DNA of 64,000 nt from Methanolobus psychrophilus R15. GTDB taxonomy: Archaea > Halobacteriota > Methanosarcinia > Methanosarcinales > Methanosarcinaceae. The position numbers and the translations under genes were made by a program. This document shows positions 8,423 to 18,421 of the stretch, piece by piece (positions within the stretch are counted from its first letter, which is position 1; the number at the start of each line of letters is the position of its first letter). The notes below the pieces were generated by a model. It was given only the letters and a program-made list of their open reading frames with translations. It searched no databases and was not told the DNA's origin. The stretch covers positions 2,406,042 to 2,470,041 of the forward strand of contig CP003083.1 in assembly GCA_000306725.1 (NCBI GenBank), read 5' to 3'.

Positions 8423-9543
8423 AAATTGCGATAATGTTTCCAAATCATTCCGAAGCTCTTTTCGATAAAAACTCTTCTAGAACATTTGGGGGTGCCAGTG
8501 TTCAAATGTATTTAATTGCAAAAGAACTTTCAGAATATAAGAGGATAAATACCTATTCATTTATTCCTGAATATAATTTAATTGATTTTGATGATAACGA
8601 AAAATTTGATATTGTTAATATATTCAAAGAAAGTGATCCATTACTTGTTAAAATAACAAAATTTAATTCAAGAGTACATAGAATTAAACCAGATGTTATT
8701 ATCCAACATGGATTGACATTCTTTTCTTGTTTACTGGCTGTATATTGTAAATTATCAAAAATCAAATTTGTATATATGTTTGCATCAGATAAAGAAGTAC
8801 AAGGAAAATACCAAAATAACGGTAAAAAATGCATTTTGTTCAATTTATTAGTGAAAAAATCTTCGATATTAATATCACAAAATTTATTTCAACATGATCT
8901 ATTGCTAAAAAAGTATAACAAAAGAAGTTATCTTATTTATAATGGATTTAATATTGATAAAAATGTTGTGGAAGAAAAGCGGTTTATTTTGTGGGTTGGC
9001 CGATGTGATACAATAAAAAAACCAGAATTATTTCTTGAGCTAGCAAAGAAAAATCCCAATGAATCGTTTTTGATGATTGCACCCGAAACACTTGATAAAG
9101 AATATTATAGTTCAATTAAGACAAATGCTAAAAAGATTGAAAATCTAAGATTTATTTCATTTGTACCATTTAGTGAAATTGACTCATTCTTTAAACACGC
9201 TAAAGTTCTTATAAACAGTTCTGAATATGAAGGTTTTCCTCAGACATTTATTCAAGCTTTTAAAGCCGGAACACCGGTTATATCACTTAATGTAAATCCA
9301 GACAAGATTTTAAGTAAATATAATTGTGGAATTTGTGCAAATGGTGATTTTAATAAAATGGCAAAATTATTAGAAAACTTGATTATAGATGCAAATCTGT
9401 TGAATTTGATGAGTCAGAATGCTTATAATTATGCAAAAGAAAATCATGATATAAAGTTAAATGTTAAAAACTTGCTTAAGCTCATATTTCCTGATTTAAA
9501 TAGTAAATACCTTGAGGACAAAGATAAGGACAAGATATTATAA
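8419..9543 (+). CDS. GT4-like glycosyltransferase
   Basis: A 374-residue GT-B protein: N-terminal FGGASVQMYLIAKEL loop, middle WVGRCDTIKKPELFLELAK (donor-site start of the C-terminal domain, about residue 193) and SSEYEGFPQTFIQAFKAGTPVI (acidic EGF...QAF motif near 273-290, where most GT4 enzymes have E-x7-E). It is coupled to the methyltransferase by an ATGA overlap. The coding sequence is very AT-rich, with many AAA, AAT and ATT codons. Confidence 0.82.
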   Translation: MKIAIMFPNHSEALFDKNSSRTFGGASVQMYLIAKELSEYKRINTYSFIPEYNLIDFDDNEKFDIVNIFKESDPLLVKITKFNSRVHRIKPDVIIQHGLTFFSCLLAVYCKLSKIKFVYMFASDKEVQGKYQNNGKKCILFNLLVKKSSILISQNLFQHDLLLKKYNKRSYLIYNGFNIDKNVVEEKRFILWVGRCDTIKKPELFLELAKKNPNESFLMIAPETLDKEYYSSIKTNAKKIENLRFISFVPFSEIDSFFKHAKVLINSSEYEGFPQTFIQAFKAGTPVISLNVNPDKILSKYNCGICANGDFNKMAKLLENLIIDANLLNLMSQNAYNYAKENHDIKLNVKNLLKLIFPDLNSKYLEDKDKDKIL

Positions 9544-9576
9544 CTATTCAACCTCTCAAAATAAGTTCATAGAAAT

Positions 9577-9795
9577 TTGCCATTATATCTTAATAAAGAA
9601 GGTAATTGCTTTTGTCTTACCTGTTCTAGATATCTCGGAGTATGCACAAAAATATGTGTTTTTGAATCTAGAGAAGAAGATTTAATTAAAAAGTATGAAT
9701 CCTTAACTCTTCCAAATAAGGATATTAAATTGTTAACAACAAAACTAAAGTTTGGAGTGTGGCTAAACAAATGGAATCAAAGGTATTACAAGTGA
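9577..9795 (+). pseudogene. Possible remnant ORF between glycosyltransferase genes
   Basis: A 72-codon frame in the 230-base gap between two glycosyltransferase genes, running 25 bases into the next one. No family is recognised. A second frame over the same DNA (about 9570-9690) also reads as hydrophobic protein (KKVIAFVLPVLDIS), which suggests a decayed gene rather than a live one. There is no clear ribosome binding site. Confidence 0.25.
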
Positions 9796-10850
9796 TTAAT
9801 ACATCAGGTCTTGGGGGAGCTGAAACTGTTGTTCAGAAACTGTTGATAAATGAAAAACATCCCGTTTTTTGTTTAAAAAAAGATAACATTGAAAGGTTCA
9901 CCTTAGTGTCAAAAGATGTTTATTTTGGGACAATATCAAATAATTATAAACTAAATCCTTTTATATTTTTTAAATTAATTAAACTAGTTAAGCAAAAAGA
10001 AATTGACGTATTGCATGTTCATTTAGCAAATTCATTGTTTTACGCAATTTTAATTAAAGTTTTCATTTCAAACACAAAGATAATTTATCATGAACATGGC
10101 GAAATATTTTATAACAACAAACTGAAACTCATGATTAAGATTTTTCAAAATAATATTAATTTATACATAGCCGTATCAAAAGTAACAAAACAAAAATTAA
10201 TGGAACATATAAATATCTCAGAAGATAAAATAAAAGTACTTTATAATTTTGTAGATTTAGATGAATTAAATGGGAATGATATTAAAAGTGATCTCCAAAA
10301 AAATAGGGATAAATTAGGAATAAAAGAAGAAGAATTTGTTATTGGATATGTAGGTAGATTAAGTTATATTAAAGGTTGTGAATATTTAATTAGTGCACTG
10401 CAATATTTAGATTTTAAATACAAATGCTTAATTTTAGGCGATGGAGAGCTAAGAGCAGAACTTGAAACTTTAGCTGATGATCTAAATGTTGCAGAATATG
10501 TTAAATTTTTAGGTTATAAACAGGATATAGCTTCATATTATTCTCTATTTGATATATTGGTGATGCCCTCATTAAGTGAAGCTAGTCCTATGACTTTCTA
10601 TGAATCACAAGCTTATGGAATTCCAATAGTTGGAAGTGACATATCTGCGATAAAAGAATTAGTAACTCCTAAGAAAAACGGATTATTATTTGAGGTAAAA
10701 AATAGTAAAGATTTAGCTACTAAAATTAGTTATTTGTATGATAGCAATAAACTACGAATTCAAATTAAGGAATACTCTCTACAAAACATCAACAATTACT
10801 CACTTGAGGCATATATAAAGAATCTAAATTTTATATATTCAAGCCTATAA
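9771..10850 (+). CDS. GT4 family glycosyltransferase
   Basis: A 359-residue GT-B enzyme. It begins MESKVLQVINTSGLGGAETV, the usual N-terminal start of GT4 capsule and lipopolysaccharide glycosyltransferases, followed by HEHGEI and GYVGRLSYIKGCEYLI (donor domain, near 195) and MPSLSEASPMTFYESQAYGIP (catalytic E-x7-E region, near 270). A GTG at 9759 would add four residues but sits one base after GGAG, so ATG 9771 is preferred. It is part of the AT-rich island; the flippase follows eight bases later. Confidence 0.85.
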   Translation: MESKVLQVINTSGLGGAETVVQKLLINEKHPVFCLKKDNIERFTLVSKDVYFGTISNNYKLNPFIFFKLIKLVKQKEIDVLHVHLANSLFYAILIKVFISNTKIIYHEHGEIFYNNKLKLMIKIFQNNINLYIAVSKVTKQKLMEHINISEDKIKVLYNFVDLDELNGNDIKSDLQKNRDKLGIKEEEFVIGYVGRLSYIKGCEYLISALQYLDFKYKCLILGDGELRAELETLADDLNVAEYVKFLGYKQDIASYYSLFDILVMPSLSEASPMTFYESQAYGIPIVGSDISAIKELVTPKKNGLLFEVKNSKDLATKISYLYDSNKLRIQIKEYSLQNINNYSLEAYIKNLNFIYSSL

Positions 10851-10857
10851 TAATGTC

Positions 10858-12132
10858 ATGATATCTAATAAATACTTAAAAAATTGTTTCTTTAACCACA
10901 AAGAAACAATTCACAATTTTACATGGAGAGCTCTGCAGATCTTTGGAAAGCAAGGGATTACCTTTTTTATATTTATTTTATGCGCAAAACTTCTTACACC
11001 ACATGATTTTGGTATATATAATTACATCTTGGCTGTAATCTATCTATTGATTATTTTTGGTGATTTTGGGATATCCACAGCAACATCAAAATATGTTGCT
11101 GAATATAATGCTACAGATAAAGATAAGTTAAAGTTAGTTCTTTTTAATTCTATTATTTTAGTAATTGTAATTGCAACCATTGTAGCGTTATTGACTATAC
11201 TATTTGGAAGATATTTTTTAAATGAAAATTATGGTTATGTCTTATATGTTTTGCCAATGTTATTTTTGGCACCTATAAGCTCTCTGTATGATGGGATTTT
11301 CAGAGGCTTAAAAAAATTTAAAGAATTAGCAATTGTTTCTTTACTTATCGGCTTGTTGTCTATTAGCTTTGTTTACCTTTTGGTTAGAAATTATGGCTTA
11401 GTTGGGGCCTTAATTTCTCAGAGTTTGTTTTATATGTTATTGGTCATAGTATTAGTTATTATATATGGAAAAATGCATATTCAATTTGATAAGCAATTGA
11501 TGAGATCGATTTTTAATTACTCAGTGATTCTGGGAATCACAAGTATTGGATTCTATCTCTATTCTCGTTTTGATATATTAATTTTAGGTTATTTTGGATA
11601 CATAGAAGAAATTAATTCATTTGAAATATTTGCAAAAATCGGAATATTAATGAGTACTTTATTTACTATAATGGGACAAGTTATAGCCCCTAATATGACT
11701 GCTCTTGCCACCCAAAATAAGTTTAGCATAATTCATAAAAAATTTTTAATATTCGTTTTTTCCAGTATTTTATGTAGTACTTTTTTTACATTTATTTTAT
11801 ATATTTTATTACCAATTATTATGAGATTGTATTACCCACATTTGCTAACATCAGAATTTTTGGAAATATTTGCCATTTTAATATGGATTTTGCCACTTAA
11901 TATGGTTAGCGGACTCATATCTCAAGGTTTCACTGTTGCTACTGGATATGCTAAATTAGGCTTACTAACTATTCCTTTTGGAGTACTTAATGTAATAATG
12001 GCATTAATTTTTATAAGCCAATTTGGCTATATTGGTGTAGCATATAGTTCAATAATTGTGTCATTTACAAATAAAGGAATTACATGGTTTTTGCTGTATA
12101 GAATTTTTAAAAGAAATACTGTAATATATTAA
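10858..12132 (+). CDS. Polysaccharide/oligosaccharide flippase (Wzx-like, MATE/MVF fold)
   Basis: A 424-residue integral membrane protein with about 12 helices; the first lies near residues 35-52 after FTWRALQIFGKQGITFFIF, and an N-terminal LLTPHDFGIYNYILAVIYL segment matches the family (polysaccharide_synt). It probably turns the lipid-linked oligosaccharide made by the neighbouring glycosyltransferases to the outer face, where a GT-C enzyme or ligase takes it. No Shine-Dalgarno is seen before ATG 10858, so translation may depend on coupling. Confidence 0.85.
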   Translation: MISNKYLKNCFFNHKETIHNFTWRALQIFGKQGITFFIFILCAKLLTPHDFGIYNYILAVIYLLIIFGDFGISTATSKYVAEYNATDKDKLKLVLFNSIILVIVIATIVALLTILFGRYFLNENYGYVLYVLPMLFLAPISSLYDGIFRGLKKFKELAIVSLLIGLLSISFVYLLVRNYGLVGALISQSLFYMLLVIVLVIIYGKMHIQFDKQLMRSIFNYSVILGITSIGFYLYSRFDILILGYFGYIEEINSFEIFAKIGILMSTLFTIMGQVIAPNMTALATQNKFSIIHKKFLIFVFSSILCSTFFTFILYILLPIIMRLYYPHLLTSEFLEIFAILIWILPLNMVSGLISQGFTVATGYAKLGLLTIPFGVLNVIMALIFISQFGYIGVAYSSIIVSFTNKGITWFLLYRIFKRNTVIY

Positions 12133-12242
12133 TAATCTCCTAATTTGATGCGTCTTTTATGATCTATAATAACAAAAGGTTAATCATATTGTGTACTTAA
12201 AATAGATGATTTTAAATTTAGGATAACAATGAGGACATATAA

Positions 12243-13193
12243 ATGAAAAATGTAAATATTTCAGTAATCATGTCTGTATACAATAGTGAAAAATATCTTG
12301 ATGAAAGTATACAAAGTATTCTAAATCAAACTTTTGAAGAGTTTGAATTTCTTATCATTAATGATTGTTCTACTGATAATTCAATGAATATTATCAATGA
12401 ATATTCTGAAAAGGATGACAGAATTGTTCCGATTGTTAATAAAACAAATTTAGGCTTAACCAAGTCATTAAATCTTGGATTGAAAAAAGCTACTGGTAAG
12501 TACATTGCTAGAATAGATGCGGATGATATTGCTCTGCCAGAAAAACTAAGAATTCAGTATGATTTTTTAGAACAAAATCGAGATGTTTTTTTAGTCGGTT
12601 CTGGTGCATATACTATTGATGAAAATGGATCAATAAGGACAAGAATAAGACCTTTGACTGAGCTTGAAGAGATTAAAAAGGAGCTTTCGGTTCAAAATTG
12701 CCTATCTCACCCTACAATTATGTTTAGGGATGAAGGATTTATGTATAGGGATAAATTTGTATATGCACAAGATTATGATTTTTATTTATATTTATTGTCT
12801 AATAACAAAAAAATAGCAAATATATTTGAACCTCTTATTAAATATCGGATCAATCCAAATGCAATTTCCTGGTCTAAAAAATCGCAACAAAATCAGTTTG
12901 CATTGAAAGCAAATGAATTTTATCATCAAAGACTGAAGTATGGAAGGGATGAATATGATACATTTGATGCTAACGAAATATTATCGATAGACGTTTATAA
13001 CTCAACCGAAAAGTCAATATTGAAGTTAGAAATTGAAGCAAAATTCAAGTTTAATAATTTCAAAGAAGTCAGAAAGCTTTGTAAAAAATATTATATGCAC
13101 CATGGCTTTGCGAATAAAATCTTGATATACCATTTTCTATCTTTCACAGGGACAAATATTGTTAACTGCATAAGAAAAATTATTTATTATTAA
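12243..13193 (+). CDS. GT2 family glycosyltransferase
   Basis: A 316-residue inverting glycosyltransferase of GT-A fold without membrane helices. Motifs in order: VIMSVYNSEKYLDESI (residues 8-23), INDCSTDNS (nucleotide binding), ARIDADDIALPEKL (DXD metal site, near 94-99), and SHPTIMFRD (near 155), characteristic of the WfgS/WcaA-like group. The ribosome binding site GAGGA lies seven bases before the ATG. A 110-base gap separates it from the flippase, and its 3' end overlaps the convergent membrane protein gene by 14 bases. Confidence 0.88.
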   Translation: MKNVNISVIMSVYNSEKYLDESIQSILNQTFEEFEFLIINDCSTDNSMNIINEYSEKDDRIVPIVNKTNLGLTKSLNLGLKKATGKYIARIDADDIALPEKLRIQYDFLEQNRDVFLVGSGAYTIDENGSIRTRIRPLTELEEIKKELSVQNCLSHPTIMFRDEGFMYRDKFVYAQDYDFYLYLLSNNKKIANIFEPLIKYRINPNAISWSKKSQQNQFALKANEFYHQRLKYGRDEYDTFDANEILSIDVYNSTEKSILKLEIEAKFKFNNFKEVRKLCKKYYMHHGFANKILIYHFLSFTGTNIVNCIRKIIYY

Positions 13194-15384
13194 CATTCCA
13201 CGAATATATTCTATACCCATTAATATATGTATTGAAGTTAAATGATGTGTTATATAAATAAAAATCCTCATTATACAATTTTGTTACTACCTCTTCATTT
13301 TCATTGAAAACTACTTTTTCTGTTGAGATATATAATCCTTGGGGGTTATCAGCAACGGCTTCTTTTAAACCATAGTACTCAAAATAATTAGATTGTACGT
13401 AAGTATTTTTTGATACGTCATAATGATGACCTCTACTACGTATAAGACCCTTTTCCATATCCATGGATCGATTCAAATAAAGTATAAGTTCCCCATACCT
13501 CCCATCAAAAACAACAATAGTATCATCATTAACATTTAATTCGTTTTCCAGATAGTTCACAACTTCTAACATCTTGAACCTGCCAACACCAATATTGTCA
13601 ATTTGAACGTTAGAAATTCCTTTTTCTTCATATGCCAGAGGGGGATTTATAGAATAAATTAAAGCTGTCGGATTTATCAAAGCAATTAGCAATATAATTA
13701 TTGTGAGTTTTTCAAATTTGGTTTTAAAAGCTTTAAATAAATTTAAAATTGCATTGGCCAATATTATAACATAAGGGGCGAACAGGAAATATATGTATCT
13801 TACAGGGATGTAATCTAGATGAGACTCATATTTCAAAGTATACAATAATAATCCAAAAATGAATGTACTAAACAAAATCAAAATATATTTTTTATTTAGT
13901 TTATTAACACCAAATGAAAAAACTCCTAGGAGGAACAAAGTAAGTATAAAAATAGTTTCCACATTTGTATTATGATACCATTGCCATGGAGAACTAATCA
14001 TTGGATTAAAAAAAACGTCAAAAAATATATAGTTAGGAGTATTAAATCCAAATACGAAGGGAAAACGCTCTATATTGTACAATGCTGTGATTATTATTAA
14101 ACTGATTATCATATAATAAATAAGATTTGAATATAACTTATTATTGCTTCTTCTTTTTAATAAATATGCAATAATGAATATTGAAGGAAGTAATGTATAA
14201 ATCCCAGTTATAAGAGTTTGAGGACGGTTAACTTCATGCAACAATATTATGGTTAAAGGAATTAAAGAAAATAAAATAAAATATTTTACGTAATCTTTTG
14301 TATTAGTTGTATTAATCAATCTTTTATAAATAACAAAACATAAAAATAAAGCAATTGATCCGACCATTAAATCAAATGAATAATCCCTTGTAATTCGCGA
14401 TTGAATTATTGCCCAGGGAGATATTACGTATAAAAAAGAAGACATTAATGCCAAATTTTTACTTAACAATCGACCAATTAAACAAATAAAGACTAAAGTT
14501 ATAAAACTGTAAGTAATAAAAGGAATTTTAATTGTAAATAAACTAAACCCAAACATTTTAACTATTTGTAACATAAAAAAGTCAGTTATTGGAGAATACT
14601 TATAGAATGAAACTCCATTTTCATACATATTTTTTATGCCAAGAACATTATAATTATCAGATCCATTTATAAAATTGTTCTCATATAATCTTGTTATGAA
14701 AAATAAACTAAAAATCAAGATTAAAACAGCACTATACACCCAACCCTCTTTATACATCCACTTGATAGAACTATATGGTAATCTTGCGATCCAGACAAAT
14801 GGGGTAATAAATACCCGAAGTGCCAGAGTACTATAATTCCTTTTGTTCCACTTCTCCGAAATTGCATAATCCAAATCCAAGCTTGATAAAAAGACAAACT
14901 TCCTATCAAACTCTTCTTCTCTTTTTCCTTCTGCTTTTCTTTCCGACTCTGTTTCTAGTGCAGTTTCCGCTTCGATTTTTTCCCAGTTAAAATAAAAGGT
15001 AAAAAAGCCAAAGCCAATTGTACCCAAAACCAGATAGAATTGGACTGAGAAGATGTTAGATATAACTGAATTTAATAATTGATTGCTCTCAATAAAGTCA
15101 AAAGTTAAACTTCCAATTGTTATCACAAATAGTCCTGCTAAAAAAAGATTTCTGAAATAAGGCTCAGCTTTTGCTTTAAAATATTCCTCGTCCTTTTGAA
15201 TATAGACGAAAAACCAGCCGAATCCCGATGCAAAAGTAACAGTGACTAACAAAGCAATATCAATCCAAAAACTGACAATTATATTTGTAAAATGATGAAG
15301 GAGAAGTAATATGACTCCCATAATAAAAATATTAGAAGTTACTTCTAACAAAGTACCTCTATGTTTTTCAGCAAATGACTCCAT
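13180..15384 (-). CDS. Large multi-pass membrane protein, probable GT-C glycosyltransferase
   Basis: About 734 residues. The first 130 hold two pairs of helices and then a charged coiled stretch rich in E and K (about 140-180); after that come about ten helices (residues 210-590) and a soluble C-terminal domain. The helix pattern and the YENNFINGSDNYNVLGIKN segment after the helix near 230 suggest a GT-C/dolichol-phosphate-mannose-transferase-like fold, but I do not see a clean WFDE motif. A frame open to 15492 would add 36 residues; ATG 15384 is preferred because TATA-like DNA lies about 35-60 bases upstream of it and GAGAG just before it. Very AT-rich. Confidence 0.65.
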   Translation of the reverse strand: MESFAEKHRGTLLEVTSNIFIMGVILLLLHHFTNIIVSFWIDIALLVTVTFASGFGWFFVYIQKDEEYFKAKAEPYFRNLFLAGLFVITIGSLTFDFIESNQLLNSVISNIFSVQFYLVLGTIGFGFFTFYFNWEKIEAETALETESERKAEGKREEEFDRKFVFLSSLDLDYAISEKWNKRNYSTLALRVFITPFVWIARLPYSSIKWMYKEGWVYSAVLILIFSLFFITRLYENNFINGSDNYNVLGIKNMYENGVSFYKYSPITDFFMLQIVKMFGFSLFTIKIPFITYSFITLVFICLIGRLLSKNLALMSSFLYVISPWAIIQSRITRDYSFDLMVGSIALFLCFVIYKRLINTTNTKDYVKYFILFSLIPLTIILLHEVNRPQTLITGIYTLLPSIFIIAYLLKRRSNNKLYSNLIYYMIISLIIITALYNIERFPFVFGFNTPNYIFFDVFFNPMISSPWQWYHNTNVETIFILTLFLLGVFSFGVNKLNKKYILILFSTFIFGLLLYTLKYESHLDYIPVRYIYFLFAPYVIILANAILNLFKAFKTKFEKLTIIILLIALINPTALIYSINPPLAYEEKGISNVQIDNIGVGRFKMLEVVNYLENELNVNDDTIVVFDGRYGELILYLNRSMDMEKGLIRSRGHHYDVSKNTYVQSNYFEYYGLKEAVADNPQGLYISTEKVVFNENEEVVTKLYNEDFYLYNTSFNFNTYINGYRIYSWNVNNK

Positions 15385-15419
15385 GATTAACTCTCGCATC
15401 GTATACTTTAAACAGACAT

Positions 15420-15445
15420 ATTTTATAAATATAAAACTATTTAAA
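15420..15445 (-). promoter_or_regulatory. Candidate TATA region for the large membrane protein
   Basis: On the minus strand this reads TTTATATTTATAAAATATG, an archaeal TATA element placed about 35-60 bases before ATG 15384. It supports the shorter start. Confidence 0.4.
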
Positions 15446-15611
15446 GCATTTGTTATATTGTAGGTGTAATGACAACCCTTAGAAACAACCACTATATTAA
15501 AAACTTAATTATATAATTGCTTTCCAAGTCTAGAAGCAGTCCATGTCTATGAACACTCACCAAAGACAAACGTCAGCAACTAATGAATGAAAACGTCAGA
15601 GGCGCTAAAAC

Positions 15612-18140
15612 ATGTTCAAAACCATCCGATATATATTGCCAATATTATTCTTTACGATTGCTATTTTAATTTCTGTTGCTTCAGCAAGCCATCTGGGAAA
15701 CGACCTCATCCCAAATTACGGGTTTGAAGACTGGAGCAGCGGAAAACCTCTCAACTGGACTACGCCTCATGCTGACTGGGACATTGTACAAGTCGGCGGT
15801 GAAAAAGGCAACTATGCTTTGATGCTTGAGACTGACAGATACACCTCTCCCGGCAAAGGCACCATGGAAAGTGTGACCGTTGAGGTTGAAGAAGGAGACA
15901 TGTTCCTTGTTACAGCATGGGCAAGAAGCATCAATGCCCGTGAAACAAAAGCAATGGTAAGAGGCTATGATGATGAGAGGAAAAGATGGATCACTCTTAA
16001 GACCTTTAACCCGTCATCACAGATGCAACATGCATTCATTACAGTACCAGAGGACATTACCCTTCTTTGCATGAGGATTGAGGCAGGGTATGTGGACGAT
16101 AAGGATAAGGGAACTGCAAGATCCTATTTTGATGAACTGAGGATCATAGACCCTGCGGTGGAGAATGCAGAGTTCTATCTTGACGAAGGGACAATAAACA
16201 AGAACGAGACCTTGACAATAGGTTCGTATGAACTGAGCCTTGAGGAAGCAAAAGATAACAAGGCATTGATCAAGGTATCGTCCGCAGGCAAGGTCATAGA
16301 TTCCGGAGTATTAACGCCGGGCAAGTCGGTAGAGTTCAAAAGAAATAACGATAAATACCTTGTCTTTTGGGTTGACGATGTCTTTGTGAACCCGGAGTAT
16401 TCAGAAGCCAGGCTAAGTCAGCTACTGGCGGGAAGGGTAGCCTCGAATGTTCCGACTATTCGGCCGGTAGACGAAAAAGGGCTTGTTCTGTACCTGCCAC
16501 TAGATGAGAATGCAAACCTCGAAGCTTATGATTATAGCAGAGAAAGTAACCACGGAGTTATATACGGAGCAGAATGGGCAAAGGGTATGGAAAACTATGC
16601 CCTTAGGTTCGATGGCGTCACGGACTATCTGGAGATACCCAATACAGGAAACAAATTCGAAGAAGGCGACCATACATTTGCATTATGGTTGAGATCAACG
16701 GGACTACGTGACAGTACGAAATATGTAATCTGTCATTATAACTGGCGCATTGTATGGCAATCAGATTCAAAAATAGGTTTTACAATCGGCAGAATGGATA
16801 ACAAGGATGGACCTGCCTATACTATAACCGCTGATGTCTCAGAGATCAAGGAGGACTGGATTCACTTAACAGGTGTTTACAAACCTTCTGAAAACAAGGC
16901 ATTATTCTATGTCAACGGAGAGCTTGCCGGAGAAAAAGACTTTGGGAATGAGAGGATATGGGCGGATTACGGCAACCATAATCTGTTAATCGGAACCTCC
17001 AAGCACGGAGCAGCAACATTCTATGAAGGACTGGTCGACGAGGTGCGCGTCTACGACAGGGCATTAACCCCGCAGGAGATAAGGGAACTTATGTCCAAGC
17101 CCCTTGGCCTGTCTGGAGTTTCATCCTACCAGAGCTCCATGTCGCTTGAGAAAGGCATGACTTCACCTGTCGGGAACGGTTTTCAGATACAGTACTCCGA
17201 TGCACCTTATCTGAACCTGGCACTCACCGACGGGGAGCAGACACAGAGATATTCCCTTGTGAATATCTCGGAGGGGCAAACTCTGTTCCTGAAGAACTCC
17301 CAGGGTGTGGCTGCAGTAAGGCTGAACATCGACAGCATTACCAGCGAAAGACTGAATCTGTCGGACATATGGGTTGCAAATGAGAAGGCGAATGTTCCTG
17401 TGCTTAAGGTCACATCGATCGACTTCTCTCAGATACGGGCGTATGCACCTGCAACTGTCAGGGTGACGGTCGTCAACAGCGGCTCAAAGGCCTATCCTGC
17501 GGACGGCGACGGTACCATTGACCTGTATCTCGGAGACGAAAAGGTCGGCAGCTACAGGATCTCTGAGAGTCTGGCTCCAGGTGAAACTTTGGAGCACAGC
17601 TTTGAACTGAACTCAAAGAAGGCCGGGGACAATGAGCTCAGAGCGATCGTCTCCAGCAAATACGGCACTGAGAGTTCAACCAGTACAGTTAAGATCGAGC
17701 CTCCGGTAAACCCTCCTTTAAGCGGAATTCCTTTGTATGTGAAGGAGACGGGATCAGGCATAACCCTGCACATGACCTTGAACGGCCCCGGCATCAAGGG
17801 AGAGTCATGGAAGGACAATGCACAGGTATCCATAAGGATAATGGAACCTCTGGGACCAAGGACTTTCTATGATAAGTCGCATTCGATTTCCGGTGCCGGG
17901 AAGACCATTGAGATACCTTATGAGGAGTTCTATCAGGGTGATGAGCAGTATCTCATAACCGTCAAGTTCAGGGAAGCAGAAAACAGTGTAGTGGCAAAGA
18001 TAGCCGGTGAGGACGGGATCTATAACCCGCCCAACAAAAGTTACCTGCTGCTGTTGCTGCTGGTGCCGGTTACCACCTATGCAGTCAGAAGGAAGTTTTT
18101 CGGTGGAAAGGATACAGGGAAAAAGCAATCTGATGAGTGA
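15612..18140 (+). CDS. Exported surface protein with LamG/concanavalin-like domain and C-terminal anchor
   Basis: An 842-residue exported protein. It has an N-terminal signal peptide (residues 1-25, cleavage near ISVASA-S), a carbohydrate-binding-like beta domain (about 27-180, starting NLIPNYGFEDW type), a LamG/jellyroll domain (about 300-500: LVLYLPLDENANLEAYDYS, YALRFDGVTDYLEI, GLVDEVRVYDRALTPQE), a CARDB-like beta domain (about 605-700), and one C-terminal helix (about 812-828) with a basic tail. It is probably anchored on the outer face of the membrane and may bind or crosslink surface glycan; no catalytic residues are seen. The ribosome binding site AGAGG precedes ATG 15612. Its codon use is like the rest of the genome, unlike the AT-rich island before it. 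Confidence 0.75.
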   Translation: MFKTIRYILPILFFTIAILISVASASHLGNDLIPNYGFEDWSSGKPLNWTTPHADWDIVQVGGEKGNYALMLETDRYTSPGKGTMESVTVEVEEGDMFLVTAWARSINARETKAMVRGYDDERKRWITLKTFNPSSQMQHAFITVPEDITLLCMRIEAGYVDDKDKGTARSYFDELRIIDPAVENAEFYLDEGTINKNETLTIGSYELSLEEAKDNKALIKVSSAGKVIDSGVLTPGKSVEFKRNNDKYLVFWVDDVFVNPEYSEARLSQLLAGRVASNVPTIRPVDEKGLVLYLPLDENANLEAYDYSRESNHGVIYGAEWAKGMENYALRFDGVTDYLEIPNTGNKFEEGDHTFALWLRSTGLRDSTKYVICHYNWRIVWQSDSKIGFTIGRMDNKDGPAYTITADVSEIKEDWIHLTGVYKPSENKALFYVNGELAGEKDFGNERIWADYGNHNLLIGTSKHGAATFYEGLVDEVRVYDRALTPQEIRELMSKPLGLSGVSSYQSSMSLEKGMTSPVGNGFQIQYSDAPYLNLALTDGEQTQRYSLVNISEGQTLFLKNSQGVAAVRLNIDSITSERLNLSDIWVANEKANVPVLKVTSIDFSQIRAYAPATVRVTVVNSGSKAYPADGDGTIDLYLGDEKVGSYRISESLAPGETLEHSFELNSKKAGDNELRAIVSSKYGTESSTSTVKIEPPVNPPLSGIPLYVKETGSGITLHMTLNGPGIKGESWKDNAQVSIRIMEPLGPRTFYDKSHSISGAGKTIEIPYEEFYQGDEQYLITVKFREAENSVVAKIAGEDGIYNPPNKSYLLLLLLVPVTTYAVRRKFFGGKDTGKKQSDE

Positions 18141-18375
18141 ACTAACAGATATCAGTTATGATGCAGCATGAAAATACGGATAACACCAGGAACAGATTCT
18201 TTCATGTTGCATTTTCATGTCTTTACAGTGTTATTAGCTGGCCTTTGCTTTCAACTACCTTCTTTCTTCATAAAACTACTTTAGATAAATTTTCAATTAC
18301 CAATTCAAAATAAATAAGATTAAATAGTTAGAGTGTCTAGCACAAGTTTAATATGTAGATAAATAATATAATGTA

Positions 18376-18391
18376 GATATAAATATATATC
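18376..18391 (+). promoter_or_regulatory. TATA region of the PGF-type surface protein gene
   Basis: GATATAAATATATATC lies about 35-45 bases before ATG 18422; GAGAGGT at 18404-18410 is the likely ribosome binding site. The spacer 18141-18375 shows nothing else I can support. Confidence 0.5.
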
Positions 18392-18421
18392 TAATATTGA
18401 CTTCGAGAGGTACTGGTACTT

